A stretch of 61,662 nucleotides of DNA from a virus, in the IMG/VR virus record IMGVR_UViG_3300035665_000034, positions 1 to 61,662 of that record; one strand, given 5' to 3'. A program made the position numbers and the translations under genes. The notes below the pieces were generated by a model. That model worked only from the letters and a program-made list of their open reading frames with translations. It was not told the DNA's origin and did no database searches. This document shows positions 32,349-41,190 of the stretch, one piece after another. Numbering within the stretch: the stretch's first letter is position 1; every line of letters begins with the position of its first letter.

Positions 32349-33530
32349 TCACTTGCCCGCCTTCTTCTTCGCGCGAGCGAGGAGCATCTTCTGGAGTTCG
32401 TCGATCTCGGCCTCGTCCTCGTCGTCGACCTTCTCGGCATCGGCCTCGAACGGCGGGTCGTCCTCGACGACGGGCTCGGGCTTCTTCTCGGGGGCGGCCG
32501 TGCGACCGACGACACGCGAAGGCCCGACGACACGCGAAGGCCCGACGACACGCGACGCGGGCGTGGGGGCGCGCGTCGCGGTCTTCGTCTCGGGCTCCGT
32601 CTTCGCCCTCGGCGCGGGCTTCATCTCGGCCATCGTTGACGACTTGTCGCAGGCGGTCGCGCACGGACCCTTGAACGGGCACTTGACGCACGTCGGGTCC
32701 TTCGCGTCGTGTTCATTCTCGAAGCACGAGGGCGGCGTCGCCGAGGTCGATTCTTCGGCCTCGCTGCTCGTTCCTCCCACCATGTCGGCGAGCGTGTCGA
32801 ACGAACGAACGAACGCGGTCGCGAGCCCGAGAAGGTCGTTCTCGCCCGACTCGATGGCGCGAACTGCGGCGCGCATCGGCTTCGGGATCCTCACGGGCGT
32901 TCGCAGCGTTTCGACGTCGGGGCCGCCCGAGTAACGCGTCGACTTGAAGTCGGTGCCGACGCGAGTGATCCGAACGTAGGTCGCCGCGTCGGGATCGGTG
33001 ATGTCGCCCGCGTCGGAGATCGCGTCGAACACGATCTCGCGCTGCTTGAAGCTGGCGAACCACGGACGGATCACGCGCTCGTGCTCGGCGACCTCGGTGC
33101 GTCGGCCCTTCGGGTCGATGAAGGCAATCGGGATCACGTTGAACAGCCACGATTGCTTGCGGCGCTCGTCGTCGCCTTCCTCGAACGCCGCGCAGACGGG
33201 GCACCCCTCGTCGACGTCGAGTTCGACCGCCCACTCGGGCTTGCCGTTCTCGATGTTGCGTTCGTTGCGCGCGGCGAGCGCGTTCTGCGCGGCGTCGGTG
33301 AAGACGAACGAGTCGCGAGCGATGCACGCGACCATCTTCCGCTCGGGACCGATCCCGTAGTGAAGATCGACCTCGACGCAGGGGTAGTCGCCCATCGCCG
33401 CACTCGGCGGGCAGATGTAGACGATCCACGTCCCCGGCGCGGAGACCTTGAACATGTCGGGTCGCGCGGGTCGTTCGCGCGACGAGGACTCCTCGACGCG
33501 TCGTTCGCGGAACTTGGAGACGTCCATCAC
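32349..33530 (-). CDS. Candidate ssDNA-binding protein (gp32-like)
   Basis: A 393-residue protein. The first 220 residues are a beta-rich domain with CPVCAAFEEGDDERRK (a possible zinc site, about 111-114); a second cysteine cluster CVKCPFKGPCATAC is near 280-295. The tail carries three RVVGPS repeats (18-bp DNA repeats about 32510-32560) and ends in an acidic segment and AKKKAGK. Acidic linkers and the place just before RecA suggest an SSB. The start is GTG at 33530 (GTGA overlap) or ATG at 33527, which has better GGAGG spacing. Confidence 0.6.
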   Translation of the reverse strand: MMDVSKFRERRVEESSSRERPARPDMFKVSAPGTWIVYICPPSAAMGDYPCVEVDLHYGIGPERKMVACIARDSFVFTDAAQNALAARNERNIENGKPEWAVELDVDEGCPVCAAFEEGDDERRKQSWLFNVIPIAFIDPKGRRTEVAEHERVIRPWFASFKQREIVFDAISDAGDITDPDAATYVRITRVGTDFKSTRYSGGPDVETLRTPVRIPKPMRAAVRAIESGENDLLGLATAFVRSFDTLADMVGGTSSEAEESTSATPPSCFENEHDAKDPTCVKCPFKGPCATACDKSSTMAEMKPAPRAKTEPETKTATRAPTPASRVVGPSRVVGPSRVVGRTAAPEKKPEPVVEDDPPFEADAEKVDDEDEAEIDELQKMLLARAKKKAGK

Positions 33531-34051
33531 TCACCCCTCCCGAGCCGCCCTCGGCGGCTGTCGTTGTCGCTGTTGATCTTGCCCGTCGGGCGCGGTGCGC
33601 GCGTGTCGACGGCGACGGCCTCCGTGTCGAGCTTCGCGCGCGACGCGTCGACGCGGATGCGAAGAAGCTGCGCCTTCAGACGCAGCGCCTCGCGATACTG
33701 CGCGACGAACTCGGCGCGCTCGACGTTCGCCGCGATGTAGTCCTTGAACTCGGCGAACTTGACGTCGGCCTCGACGATGTTCTTCACGCGCCACTCGGGC
33801 AGCTTGTCGCCCGACGTGACGGCGATCTCGGACGCGCGCGCGCGCCACGCGCGGTACTCGGCGTCGAGTCGGTCGCCCTCGGCGGCGAACATCGCCGACA
33901 GTTCGACGACCTGCGAGAACGCGTTGGCGACTTGCTCGGTGTCGGCGTCCAGATCGCCCGTGAGCTTGAGGTCGTCCGTGCCGAGCGTGACCGCACACTC
34001 GACCTCCTCATCGAGCCCTCGGTCCGCAAAATACTTGAAAGTCCGATACAT
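33527..34051 (-). CDS. Hypothetical helical protein
   Basis: A 174-residue mostly helical protein, starting MYRTFKYFADRGLDEEVECA. It opens the operon of SSB candidate, RecA, MazG-like and RuvC-like genes. The leader after the promoter holds AGGACGGAA before the ATG. No family recognised. Confidence 0.62.
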   Translation of the reverse strand: MYRTFKYFADRGLDEEVECAVTLGTDDLKLTGDLDADTEQVANAFSQVVELSAMFAAEGDRLDAEYRAWRARASEIAVTSGDKLPEWRVKNIVEADVKFAEFKDYIAANVERAEFVAQYREALRLKAQLLRIRVDASRAKLDTEAVAVDTRAPRPTGKINSDNDSRRGRLGRGE

Positions 34052-34090
34052 GTTTCCGTCCTGTCCCTTCGTTCTTCTCGTTCGTGATCC

Positions 34091-34120
34091 TGATACGCCC
34101 TGCGCCGTCGAGCCTTTACG
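34091..34120 (-). promoter_or_regulatory. CGTAAAG-N16-CGTATCA promoter, copy 5
   Basis: CGTAAAG (34114-34120), 16-nt spacer, CGTATCA (34091-34097), then a leader of 39 nt to the ATG at 34051. TAA is the DnaE stop codon. Confidence 0.68.
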
Positions 34121-37100
34121 AGCCCGCGCGCTTTTCACCCGAAATCGTGACGGGCACGTCGGCCACGCAGCACGCTTCACCGTCGAGCTTCTTCAAGCGC
34201 ATCGTGAGCCGCGCGCCGGGCTCGAACAGGCGTGCATCTCGCTTCGACAGGCGCGACGCGAAGCACAACGCCTTCGCGAACGAGCGCCCGCTGGCGAGCG
34301 TGATCGTCGCCATCTTCCCGCCCGAGCGGTCGACGTGCGTTCGCACGCGGACGACGAGTGCGTCGACGAGCGTGGACTGCCCTTCTTCGAGTCGTGAGAT
34401 CGTCTTCGCGAGGTCGCGCGGTTTGAGGTCGCCGGTCTCGAACGAGAGCGCAGCGCCTTCGCAGATCGGCCAGAAGTGTTCGAGCGAACACGCGCCGCGC
34501 TCCGTCGCGCTGACAAGCGCAAGACCGAGCGTGTTCTCTTTCTTCAGCACGTCGCCGAACTCGGCGAGAAGTTCAGCGTCGACACGCGTCTCGACGACGT
34601 TGCCGTCGCCCGAGCAGAGCGACGCGCGGCCCGTCTTCGCCTCGCCGCGTTTGCCCGCGAAGACCTTCAGCTTCGACGTCCTGACAAGTGCGACGCGAAC
34701 GCCCGGCCGAATCAGGTCGTGGTCGCCCGGCGTGAGCACGTCGAACGCGCTCGCCTCCCGGATCTCTTTCAGGCGTGCGTCGAAGTCGGTCAAGCCCTTG
34801 GCGTCGGCGATGAGCGGCCACACGACCGACGCGCGCTTCAGGAACTCGGCGGGCTCGAAGTCTCGGATCTCTGGCGCGATCACGATGCGCGCGCCCTTGC
34901 GATACGCCTCCCACACGAGCGGCGCGTTGACCGCGACGACGCGCGAGTTGACGTGGAGCGATCTGAACGCGCTGACCTGCGCGAGCGCGTCGAACGCTCG
35001 CACGGTGAACGAGCGCCCCGACTTCCGAACGCGCTCGATGAAGTCGCCGAGGTCGTCGTAGGGCGCGCCGTCGATCACCTGTCGCGCAGCCTTGTCGCCG
35101 ACGCCCTTCACGTCGGCGAGCGAGCCGACGATCTGCGACTTGCCGTCGACCTCGCGAAGCGAGAAACCGTGGTGCTTCACGTTCACGTCGGGAGCGACGA
35201 TCTCGATCCCGCGCTTGCGGGCTTCGGCTGCGAGGCGCAGTCGGCCGTCCTGCCTCGGCTCGGTGTCGAGCGCTGCCGCGAAGAACGCGCTCGGGTGATG
35301 TGTCTTCAGCCACGCGCACCAAAACGCGATGGCGGCGTAGGAGTACGAGTGCGCCTTGTTGAAGCCGTATTGGGCGAACCCGGTCAGGTCGGCGAACAGC
35401 TTCTCGGCGCGTTCTTCGGGCATCCCGCGCGCGATTGCGCCCTCGACGAACCGCTCCTGCTCGTCCGAGAGGCCGAGCTTCTTCGAGACCTTCTTTCGGA
35501 ACTTGTCGGCGCTCTCGTCGTCGTATCCGCAGAGGTCTTTGACGAGCGCGACAACCTGTTCTTGGTAGATCGGAACGCCGAACGTCTCGGCGAACACGCG
35601 GTCGTAAATCGGGTGAACGGCGACGACGCTCGTCGGGTCTTTCGCGCGTTCGAGGAACTTCTCGACGAGGCCGGACTTCATCGGGCCGGGGCGGTTGAGC
35701 GCAGTAATCACGGCGACGTCGGCGAACGTCGCGAAGTCGTGCCCGGCGCAGATACGCCGCGCCGACGGCGTGTCGAACTGAAACACGCCCGCGAGGTCGT
35801 TCCGCGTGAAACACGCGAGCGTGTCGACGTCCTCGAAGTCGATGTCGTTCGGCGAACTGCCCGACAGGGCGAACGCTTTCTTGAGCGTCGTCAGCGTGCG
35901 CAGCCCGAGGACGTCGAGCTTCACCAACCCCGAGCCCTCAACGCCGATCATCTCGTAGGCCGTGACTGCGACGCGCCCATGACCGTCCGTTCTCGGGCGC
36001 GATTCGAGCGGCACGATCTCGTCGAGTCGCACGCTCGACATGACGACGCCCGCCGCGTGGATTCCGATGTCGCGGATCTGCCCTTCAAGGCGCGCAGCGA
36101 CCGAGGCGACGTCTGGATAGCGGTCGGCGAACGCGCGCCCCGTAGCGGTCGTTTTCAGCGCTCGTGAGAGCGAGTCGCCGTCGCCTTCTTCGTCGGCGTC
36201 GGGGTTGGTCTCAATCGTCGCGGCGACTGCGGCGACCTCGGCCTCGGGGATCTCGAAGATGCGCCCGAGGTCTCGGATCGCGCGCTTGCCGCCGAGCGTA
36301 TTGTGCGTCGCGATTCGCGACACGCAGTCGGCGCCGTAGGCTTCGCGCAGGTAGTCGATCACGTCCTCGCGCCGGTCGCTCTCGAAGTCCGCGTCGATGT
36401 CGGGAAGGTCGATGCGGCCGGGCGCGAGGAAGCGCTCGAACGAAAGGTCGAAACGGATCGGGTCGATGTCCGTGATCCCGAGGACGTAGCAGACGAGCGA
36501 GCCCGCTGCCGAGCCTCGCCCCGGCCCGCAGAAGATTCCCTCGCGTCGCGCCCACGCGCGAACGTCCGCGACCGCGAGAAAGTACCGCTCGAAGTTCAGC
36601 GCGAAGATCGTCGCGAGTTCGTGCTTCAGGCGCGCGATGTATCGCGCGTCGAGCTTGCCTTCGAGTCGGTCGCAGCCTTCGACGACGAGCGCGCGAAGCC
36701 ACTCGCGGTCGTTCGCGAACTCGCCCGGCCTCGGCGGCGAGACGAGATAGGCGCCCGGCATCGAGGTCGCGACCTTCGCCGAGCAGCGTTCGGCGAACTC
36801 GACTGAGCCGTCGAGGGCGCGCTCGACGATGCGCGTCGGCAACGTCGGGATGTTCTTCGCGAACGCCTCGCGCATCTCGTCGCGCGACTTGAGCCAGTAG
36901 TCCCGCGCGTCGAAGACGAAGCGGTCGGGCGCGCTCATCGTCGAGCGCGTGTGAATGCAGAGCAAAGACTCCTGCGGCGCGGCGTCGCCCTTCTCGGGAT
37001 AGTGCGCGTCCTGCGTTGCGACGAACGAGGCGCCGAACGAGTCGGACAGGCGGACGAGCTTCGACGCGAGCCCGACCATGCTGGCGTCGGCGATGTGCGG

Positions 37101-37703
37101 CATGATCTCGACGAGCAGTCGGTCGCCGAACGTCTCGGCGAGCTTCGTCATTCGTTCAATCGCCGTCGCGTTCTTCCCGCTTCGGAGCGGCGAACTGATT
37201 ACGCCGCCCGGACACCCTGTCGAGACCGCGAGCCCTTCAGCGTGCTCGGCGAGCACGTCGAGGTCGATGCGCGGCTTGAAGTAGAAGCCGTCACGCCACG
37301 ACCACGACGTCAGGCGGTACAGGTTCCGCAGCCCTGCGGCGTTCGTCGCCCAAACGGTGATGTGATCGCGTTCGCGTCGCACTCTTTCGGCTTCGCGCTT
37401 CGCCTCTTTCTGCGCCGCCTTCTCGGGGAACCTGCGAACGATCTCGGCCTTCTCGTCGTCAGTGAGGCCCTGCTTTTTCGCGTCGTCCGCGAGGTACATT
37501 TCGCAACCCGGGATGAGCTTGATCCCGTTCTTCTCGGCCGACTTCGCCGCCGCGTAGAGCGAGCGCATCGTGCCGTGTTCAGTGAACGCGATGGCGGGTT
37601 GCCCGAGCCGCGCTGCCTTCTCGACGAACTCCTCGACCTTGCCGAGCCCGTCGAAGGCCGACGCGTCGGTGTGCGTGTGGAGATTCACGAAGTCGTCTTG
37701 CAT
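34116..37703 (-). CDS. dnaE: DNA polymerase III alpha subunit (DnaE-type replicative polymerase)
   Basis: A 1195-residue family C polymerase. The PHP domain starts with LHTHTDAS at about 7-14; the palm has GPGRGSAAGSL (about 390-400) and PDIDADFESDRR (about 430-441) with the two catalytic aspartates; LNRPGPMKSGLVEKF (about 665-680) and the fingers follow; the C-terminus is an OB-like region. The start at 37703 (MQDDFVNL) is chosen because an ATG at 37712 lies inside the -10 element. With the adjacent primase and helicase it forms a phage replisome of bacterial type. Confidence 0.92.
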   Translation of the reverse strand: MQDDFVNLHTHTDASAFDGLGKVEEFVEKAARLGQPAIAFTEHGTMRSLYAAAKSAEKNGIKLIPGCEMYLADDAKKQGLTDDEKAEIVRRFPEKAAQKEAKREAERVRRERDHITVWATNAAGLRNLYRLTSWSWRDGFYFKPRIDLDVLAEHAEGLAVSTGCPGGVISSPLRSGKNATAIERMTKLAETFGDRLLVEIMPHIADASMVGLASKLVRLSDSFGASFVATQDAHYPEKGDAAPQESLLCIHTRSTMSAPDRFVFDARDYWLKSRDEMREAFAKNIPTLPTRIVERALDGSVEFAERCSAKVATSMPGAYLVSPPRPGEFANDREWLRALVVEGCDRLEGKLDARYIARLKHELATIFALNFERYFLAVADVRAWARREGIFCGPGRGSAAGSLVCYVLGITDIDPIRFDLSFERFLAPGRIDLPDIDADFESDRREDVIDYLREAYGADCVSRIATHNTLGGKRAIRDLGRIFEIPEAEVAAVAATIETNPDADEEGDGDSLSRALKTTATGRAFADRYPDVASVAARLEGQIRDIGIHAAGVVMSSVRLDEIVPLESRPRTDGHGRVAVTAYEMIGVEGSGLVKLDVLGLRTLTTLKKAFALSGSSPNDIDFEDVDTLACFTRNDLAGVFQFDTPSARRICAGHDFATFADVAVITALNRPGPMKSGLVEKFLERAKDPTSVVAVHPIYDRVFAETFGVPIYQEQVVALVKDLCGYDDESADKFRKKVSKKLGLSDEQERFVEGAIARGMPEERAEKLFADLTGFAQYGFNKAHSYSYAAIAFWCAWLKTHHPSAFFAAALDTEPRQDGRLRLAAEARKRGIEIVAPDVNVKHHGFSLREVDGKSQIVGSLADVKGVGDKAARQVIDGAPYDDLGDFIERVRKSGRSFTVRAFDALAQVSAFRSLHVNSRVVAVNAPLVWEAYRKGARIVIAPEIRDFEPAEFLKRASVVWPLIADAKGLTDFDARLKEIREASAFDVLTPGDHDLIRPGVRVALVRTSKLKVFAGKRGEAKTGRASLCSGDGNVVETRVDAELLAEFGDVLKKENTLGLALVSATERGACSLEHFWPICEGAALSFETGDLKPRDLAKTISRLEEGQSTLVDALVVRVRTHVDRSGGKMATITLASGRSFAKALCFASRLSKRDARLFEPGARLTMRLKKLDGEACCVADVPVTISGEKRAGS

Positions 37704-37708
37704 GGTCC

Positions 37709-37738
37709 CCATACGCTGAACGTCGCCCTGCCTTTACG
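37709..37738 (-). promoter_or_regulatory. CGTAAAG-N16-CGTATGG promoter, copy 6
   Basis: CGTAAAG (37732-37738), 16-nt spacer, CGTATGG (37709-37715), then 5 nt to the ATG at 37703, the same spacing as copy 4. Leaderless transcription of the polymerase gene is predicted. TAA is the primase stop. Confidence 0.66.
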
Positions 37739-38636
37739 AGCCCGTGCGCTTCAGCGCGTGCGCGATCTGCTCGGGCGTCGCGCTGCCCGGGTCGACGCCC
37801 GGGTCGAGCTTCGCGACGGACGACGAGATCCCGATCTCTTTCAGCGCAACGCAGAGCGTTCTCGCTTCGCGCGGCGCCTCGGGGTCGAGCATCACGTCGA
37901 CGTGCGAAGGGTCGAGCTTGGCGATTGCGAGGATCTGCCCTGCGTCTGCGACCTTCCCGAACAGGCCGACCGCGAGGACGCCCGCGCGGGCGCAGCCGAG
38001 GACGTCGAAGGCGCCCTCGACGACGGCGAGCCTTCGCCCTGTCCCGATGAGATCGTGACCGAACAGAAGCCCGAAGCGCGAGCCTGAAGGCCCGAGGTAG
38101 CGCGGCTCGCGGTCGTCGACTGCGCGCGCCTGAAAGAACCGAAGCTCGCCGGTCATGTAGCACGGCAAGATCACGCGCTTCGCGTAGCGTCCCGAGTTCG
38201 CGAACCCGAGCCCGAAGCGAGCAGCGATCTTCGGCGACACGTCGCGGCGCGTCAGGTAGGCAGGCACTCGCCAGCGCAGGCCGTCGAAGACGGGCTCGAA
38301 CTCGTCGGGCAGCGTGATCGACCTCGGCTCGACGAACGGTTTGCGGACGCCCTTCTCGATGCGCCCGCGCGCGGTTCGCGCGTCGAACAAGTCGGCCTCT
38401 TGGACGCGCTTCTTCGCCTCGGCAAACGGCACTTCGTCGACTGCCGCGATGAGCGTCGCGAGCGAACCGCGTTCGTCGCAGCGGTAGCAGATCCAGCGCC
38501 CGTTGACCGCCGAGACGTAGAGCTTGCGCTCGGCGTCGCAGAACGGGCAGTCGCACACAATCTGCTCGCCGCTCGAACCTGCGCTCTTGCCGCGAACGTC
38601 GAGACGTTCGGAAACGATCTGCTCGACGTCGATCAT
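37734..38636 (-). CDS. DnaG-type primase
   Basis: A 300-residue primase of reduced length. N-terminal zinc finger CDCPFCDAERKLY (about 28-40) and WICYRCDERGS (about 48-58) as in DnaG/T7-type primases; TOPRIM motif VVEGAFDVLG (about 210-219) followed by VDVMLDPEAP (about 251), where the second acidic residue is Glu in place of the more usual Asp. It has no helicase domain; the helicase is the separate gene at 38883. Confidence 0.85.
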   Translation of the reverse strand: MIDVEQIVSERLDVRGKSAGSSGEQIVCDCPFCDAERKLYVSAVNGRWICYRCDERGSLATLIAAVDEVPFAEAKKRVQEADLFDARTARGRIEKGVRKPFVEPRSITLPDEFEPVFDGLRWRVPAYLTRRDVSPKIAARFGLGFANSGRYAKRVILPCYMTGELRFFQARAVDDREPRYLGPSGSRFGLLFGHDLIGTGRRLAVVEGAFDVLGCARAGVLAVGLFGKVADAGQILAIAKLDPSHVDVMLDPEAPREARTLCVALKEIGISSSVAKLDPGVDPGSATPEQIAHALKRTGS

Positions 38637-38890
38637 GCGTGTTCGCTCTCGTGAACAGGCACCGCGCAGCGCGACGCTTTGCGGATCGCCTCGACCTTCG
38701 GGTCGCCCACGCGAACGACGTGGAGCCCGAAGCGCTCGCCGTGGATCGCGATCAACGCGCCGAGCGCCCATTCAGGCGTCGGCGAGCGCATCTTGTAGGG
38801 CGTGCCGAGGACTGACGCGACGAACCTGCTCCCGTCGCGTTCGACGACGACGAGGTGATGCGCGCGGCGGTGCGGTGCCCACTCACTCAT
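38633..38890 (-). CDS. Small hypothetical protein between helicase and primase
   Basis: An 85-residue basic protein (MSEWAPHRRAHHLVVVERDG, ending VHESEHA). ATGA coupling with the primase; its start overlaps the helicase end by 8 bp. Position suggests a replication accessory factor; no family recognised. Confidence 0.6.
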   Translation of the reverse strand: MSEWAPHRRAHHLVVVERDGSRFVASVLGTPYKMRSPTPEWALGALIAIHGERFGLHVVRVGDPKVEAIRKASRCAVPVHESEHA

Positions 38891-40211
38891 CGCCCGACGA
38901 CGCCTCCGAAGCCGTCTCGTGGAACTCGCCGGTCGCGAGGTGCGCGTCGACGTAGATCGTGAAGTGCTTCACGCTCCCGAGTCGGTTCTTCATCACGACG
39001 AAGCGAAGCGACTTCGTGCCCGCTTCTTCGTCCGCGTCGCCTTCCATCATGCCGAGCATCGTGTCGGCGATGCGTGCCTTGTCGTAGCTCTCGGCGACGG
39101 CCGCAGACGTCAACGACTTGCCCTCGAACGCCTTCGGCGCCTGCGTCGTCGACCAGACGGTGACAGGCGCCAAGCGCGAATCGACCGCGATGGCCTTGAG
39201 GCCCCAATACACCGCCGACGCGCCGAGCCGGTGCGACTCGACCTTGCCGGGCGGCGAGAGATGATCCGCAGAGTCGACGACGAGAACGATCTCGGCCTTC
39301 GGGTTCGCCTCGCGGATGCGCTGAACGTAGACGCGGAGCGCGCTCGCCTTCGACTGCGGCGGCAGTTCGCGGATGTGCAAGCGCTCGACGATGTGCCCCA
39401 TTTTCTTGAAGCGAGAGCGGAACGTGTCGGCGTCTGCGGCGGTCATGCCCGGCCCGATGCGTTCGCGAGAGATCCCGGTCAGGCGCGCGTCGTAACGCGT
39501 CGACAGTTCGCCGATGGTCTCCTCGGTCGCGACGTGGATCACGATTGCGCCGGGCGACTTCGTGAGCGCGTTCCAGCCGATGTCTACGGCGAACGTGCTC
39601 TTGCCGACGTTCGTCAACGCGACGACGAGATTCACAGTTCCCGAGTTCACGCCGCCGTTTGTGATCCTGTCGAACGTCGGGAGCGGCGTCCGAATCTTGA
39701 CCTTCTTCGCGCCGGGCGACGTGAACTTCGCGAGTCGTTCTTCCCACGCTGACCAATCGACTTCTTCTTCGAGGATCGACGCAGCGCGGGCAGCTTCGAG
39801 CCCTTCGTGAAGCGCGGCGTCGGCTGCTTCGAGGTCGCCGTCTTCGATGCCTTCGAGCGCTGCGCCTGCGGCGCGTCGCATCGCGGCGGTCCTGACGAGA
39901 TCGCGCAGACGCTCCAGACTCGACTTCGGCGACGGCACCTTGCGTCTGCGAAGCTCGACGAGCGAGCGCGCGGCAAGCTCGAAGTCCTCGGCGCGCTTGA
40001 AGTGCGCTTCGAGTTCTTCAGCCCAATGCAGAGGCGACGGAAGCTCGCCCGTGCGCGCGTGATTCTCCGAGAGGATCTTCCAGATCGTCGCGCTCGTCTT
40101 CGACGAGAACGAACGCCCCGCCAGAACGACGGTCGCGCTCGAAGTGAACGACGCGTCGCGCAGCGCTTGAGCGAGGACGTCGCGCTCAAGTTCGACGTCG
40201 TAGTCTTTCAC
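38883..40211 (-). CDS. DnaB-like replicative helicase
   Basis: A 442-residue RecA-fold hexameric helicase. N-terminal domain of about 140 residues, then Walker A LVVALTNVGKSTFAVD (about 195-210), HVATEETIGEL, Walker B EIVLVVDSADHLSP (about 300-313) and STTQAPKAFEG. The proteins before and after (40208, 38633) are probable replication partners. Its stop overlaps the small gene downstream; the start at 40211 overlaps the upstream stop. Confidence 0.85.
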   Translation of the reverse strand: MKDYDVELERDVLAQALRDASFTSSATVVLAGRSFSSKTSATIWKILSENHARTGELPSPLHWAEELEAHFKRAEDFELAARSLVELRRRKVPSPKSSLERLRDLVRTAAMRRAAGAALEGIEDGDLEAADAALHEGLEAARAASILEEEVDWSAWEERLAKFTSPGAKKVKIRTPLPTFDRITNGGVNSGTVNLVVALTNVGKSTFAVDIGWNALTKSPGAIVIHVATEETIGELSTRYDARLTGISRERIGPGMTAADADTFRSRFKKMGHIVERLHIRELPPQSKASALRVYVQRIREANPKAEIVLVVDSADHLSPPGKVESHRLGASAVYWGLKAIAVDSRLAPVTVWSTTQAPKAFEGKSLTSAAVAESYDKARIADTMLGMMEGDADEEAGTKSLRFVVMKNRLGSVKHFTIYVDAHLATGEFHETASEASSGDE

Positions 40212-41077
40212 GGCTTCGACTCGACGAACCCGATCTCGCGGGCGTGCTCGACGACGAGCGCGACCGCTTCGACGACCTCTTTCGGAACGTCGGGCGGCAG
40301 CGCGCGGCCCTCGTTCACGCGGGCGAAGTTCGCGAGCACTTGATCAACCGATCCCGAGAACCCGCGTTCGCGCAGGAACCGGCGCAGCGACTTCGAGTCG
40401 ATCACCTTCTTCGGGCGCGCGGCGAGGAACGTCGCGACGAAAGTCTCGGACTTCAGGAGCGAGTATGGGGGGAACGTCCCGCCACCGGACATGCGTGCGA
40501 AGGCGTCGGCGACGTGTTCGACGTAGGCGCGAAACGTGTCGGGCTTCACGCCCTGCGACTCGATGAACGCTTGCGTCTTCGCGAGTTCGTTCGACGCGCG
40601 CCGGGTGAGTTCGTACTCGGGTTGCGGGCGGCGTCTGCGCCCGCGATACGCGAGAGCCAGCGCGCACGGTTCGTCGTCGCCTTCAGGTGCACGAGAGCGC
40701 GGCTTCTTCCTGCGCTTGTCGGCCTCGAACACGACGCGCGCAACCTCGCGAACCGACTTCGCGATCATGCTGAACGCGATCACGTCGACCGCGCCCTCGG
40801 GCGAGGCGAAGAAGCAGCCGCTCGGCGGTTGCCCCCGCGTGCTCTCGAAACACGACTCACCTTCAGCGTGTCGGTGGACTTCGGTCGCGAGCACTTCGAC
40901 GCGGTGCCCGCGTCGCTCGACGAGACCCTTCGCTTCGAGCGCGTCGACGAGCGTCTTCGCTCGTTGGACGGACACGCCGAGGCGCGCGGCGACCGTCGTG
41001 ATCGGGCCGCGTGCGCTTTGGACGTGCGAAAGATGCGCGAGAGCATCGCCCTCGCGACGTGTGATCTTGTTCTCCAT
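40208..41077 (-). CDS. Winged-helix DNA-binding protein, possible replication initiator or helicase loader
   Basis: A 289-residue protein. Residues about 8-70 (HLSHVQSARGPITTVAARLG, then VQRAKTLVDALEAKGLVERR) form a MarR-like winged helix. The middle is basic and the C-terminus helical. Its place directly before DnaB, about 1.5 kb from the candidate origin, makes an initiation or loading role plausible. GGGGAG upstream of the ATG at 41077. Confidence 0.62.
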   Translation of the reverse strand: MENKITRREGDALAHLSHVQSARGPITTVAARLGVSVQRAKTLVDALEAKGLVERRGHRVEVLATEVHRHAEGESCFESTRGQPPSGCFFASPEGAVDVIAFSMIAKSVREVARVVFEADKRRKKPRSRAPEGDDEPCALALAYRGRRRRPQPEYELTRRASNELAKTQAFIESQGVKPDTFRAYVEHVADAFARMSGGGTFPPYSLLKSETFVATFLAARPKKVIDSKSLRRFLRERGFSGSVDQVLANFARVNEGRALPPDVPKEVVEAVALVVEHAREIGFVESKP

Positions 41078-41100
41078 GTTCTCCCCTTCATCGGCCCGCA

Positions 41101-41152
41101 CTCCCCGTAAAGGGGAGCCCCGGGCGACGCCGTTCCAAAGCGTCGCCCGGGG
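41101..41152. terminator. Two hairpins between the SF2 helicase and winged-helix genes
   Basis: A small stem CTCCCC/GGGGAG (41101-41117) abuts a 13-bp GC-rich perfect stem (41118-41130 with 41140-41152, 9-nt loop). Neither has a long U-run, so they may be factor-dependent terminators or an attenuator ahead of the gene at 41077. Confidence 0.55.
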
Positions 41153-41190
41153 TTGGAACACGGGCCTGCCGTCAGGCGGCGAGTTGCGAA

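Noticed and set aside
37704-37712. ATG at 37712 as DnaE start
   Set aside because: It lies inside the -10 element; the ATG at 37703 is 5 nt from the box, the same spacing as at 29901.
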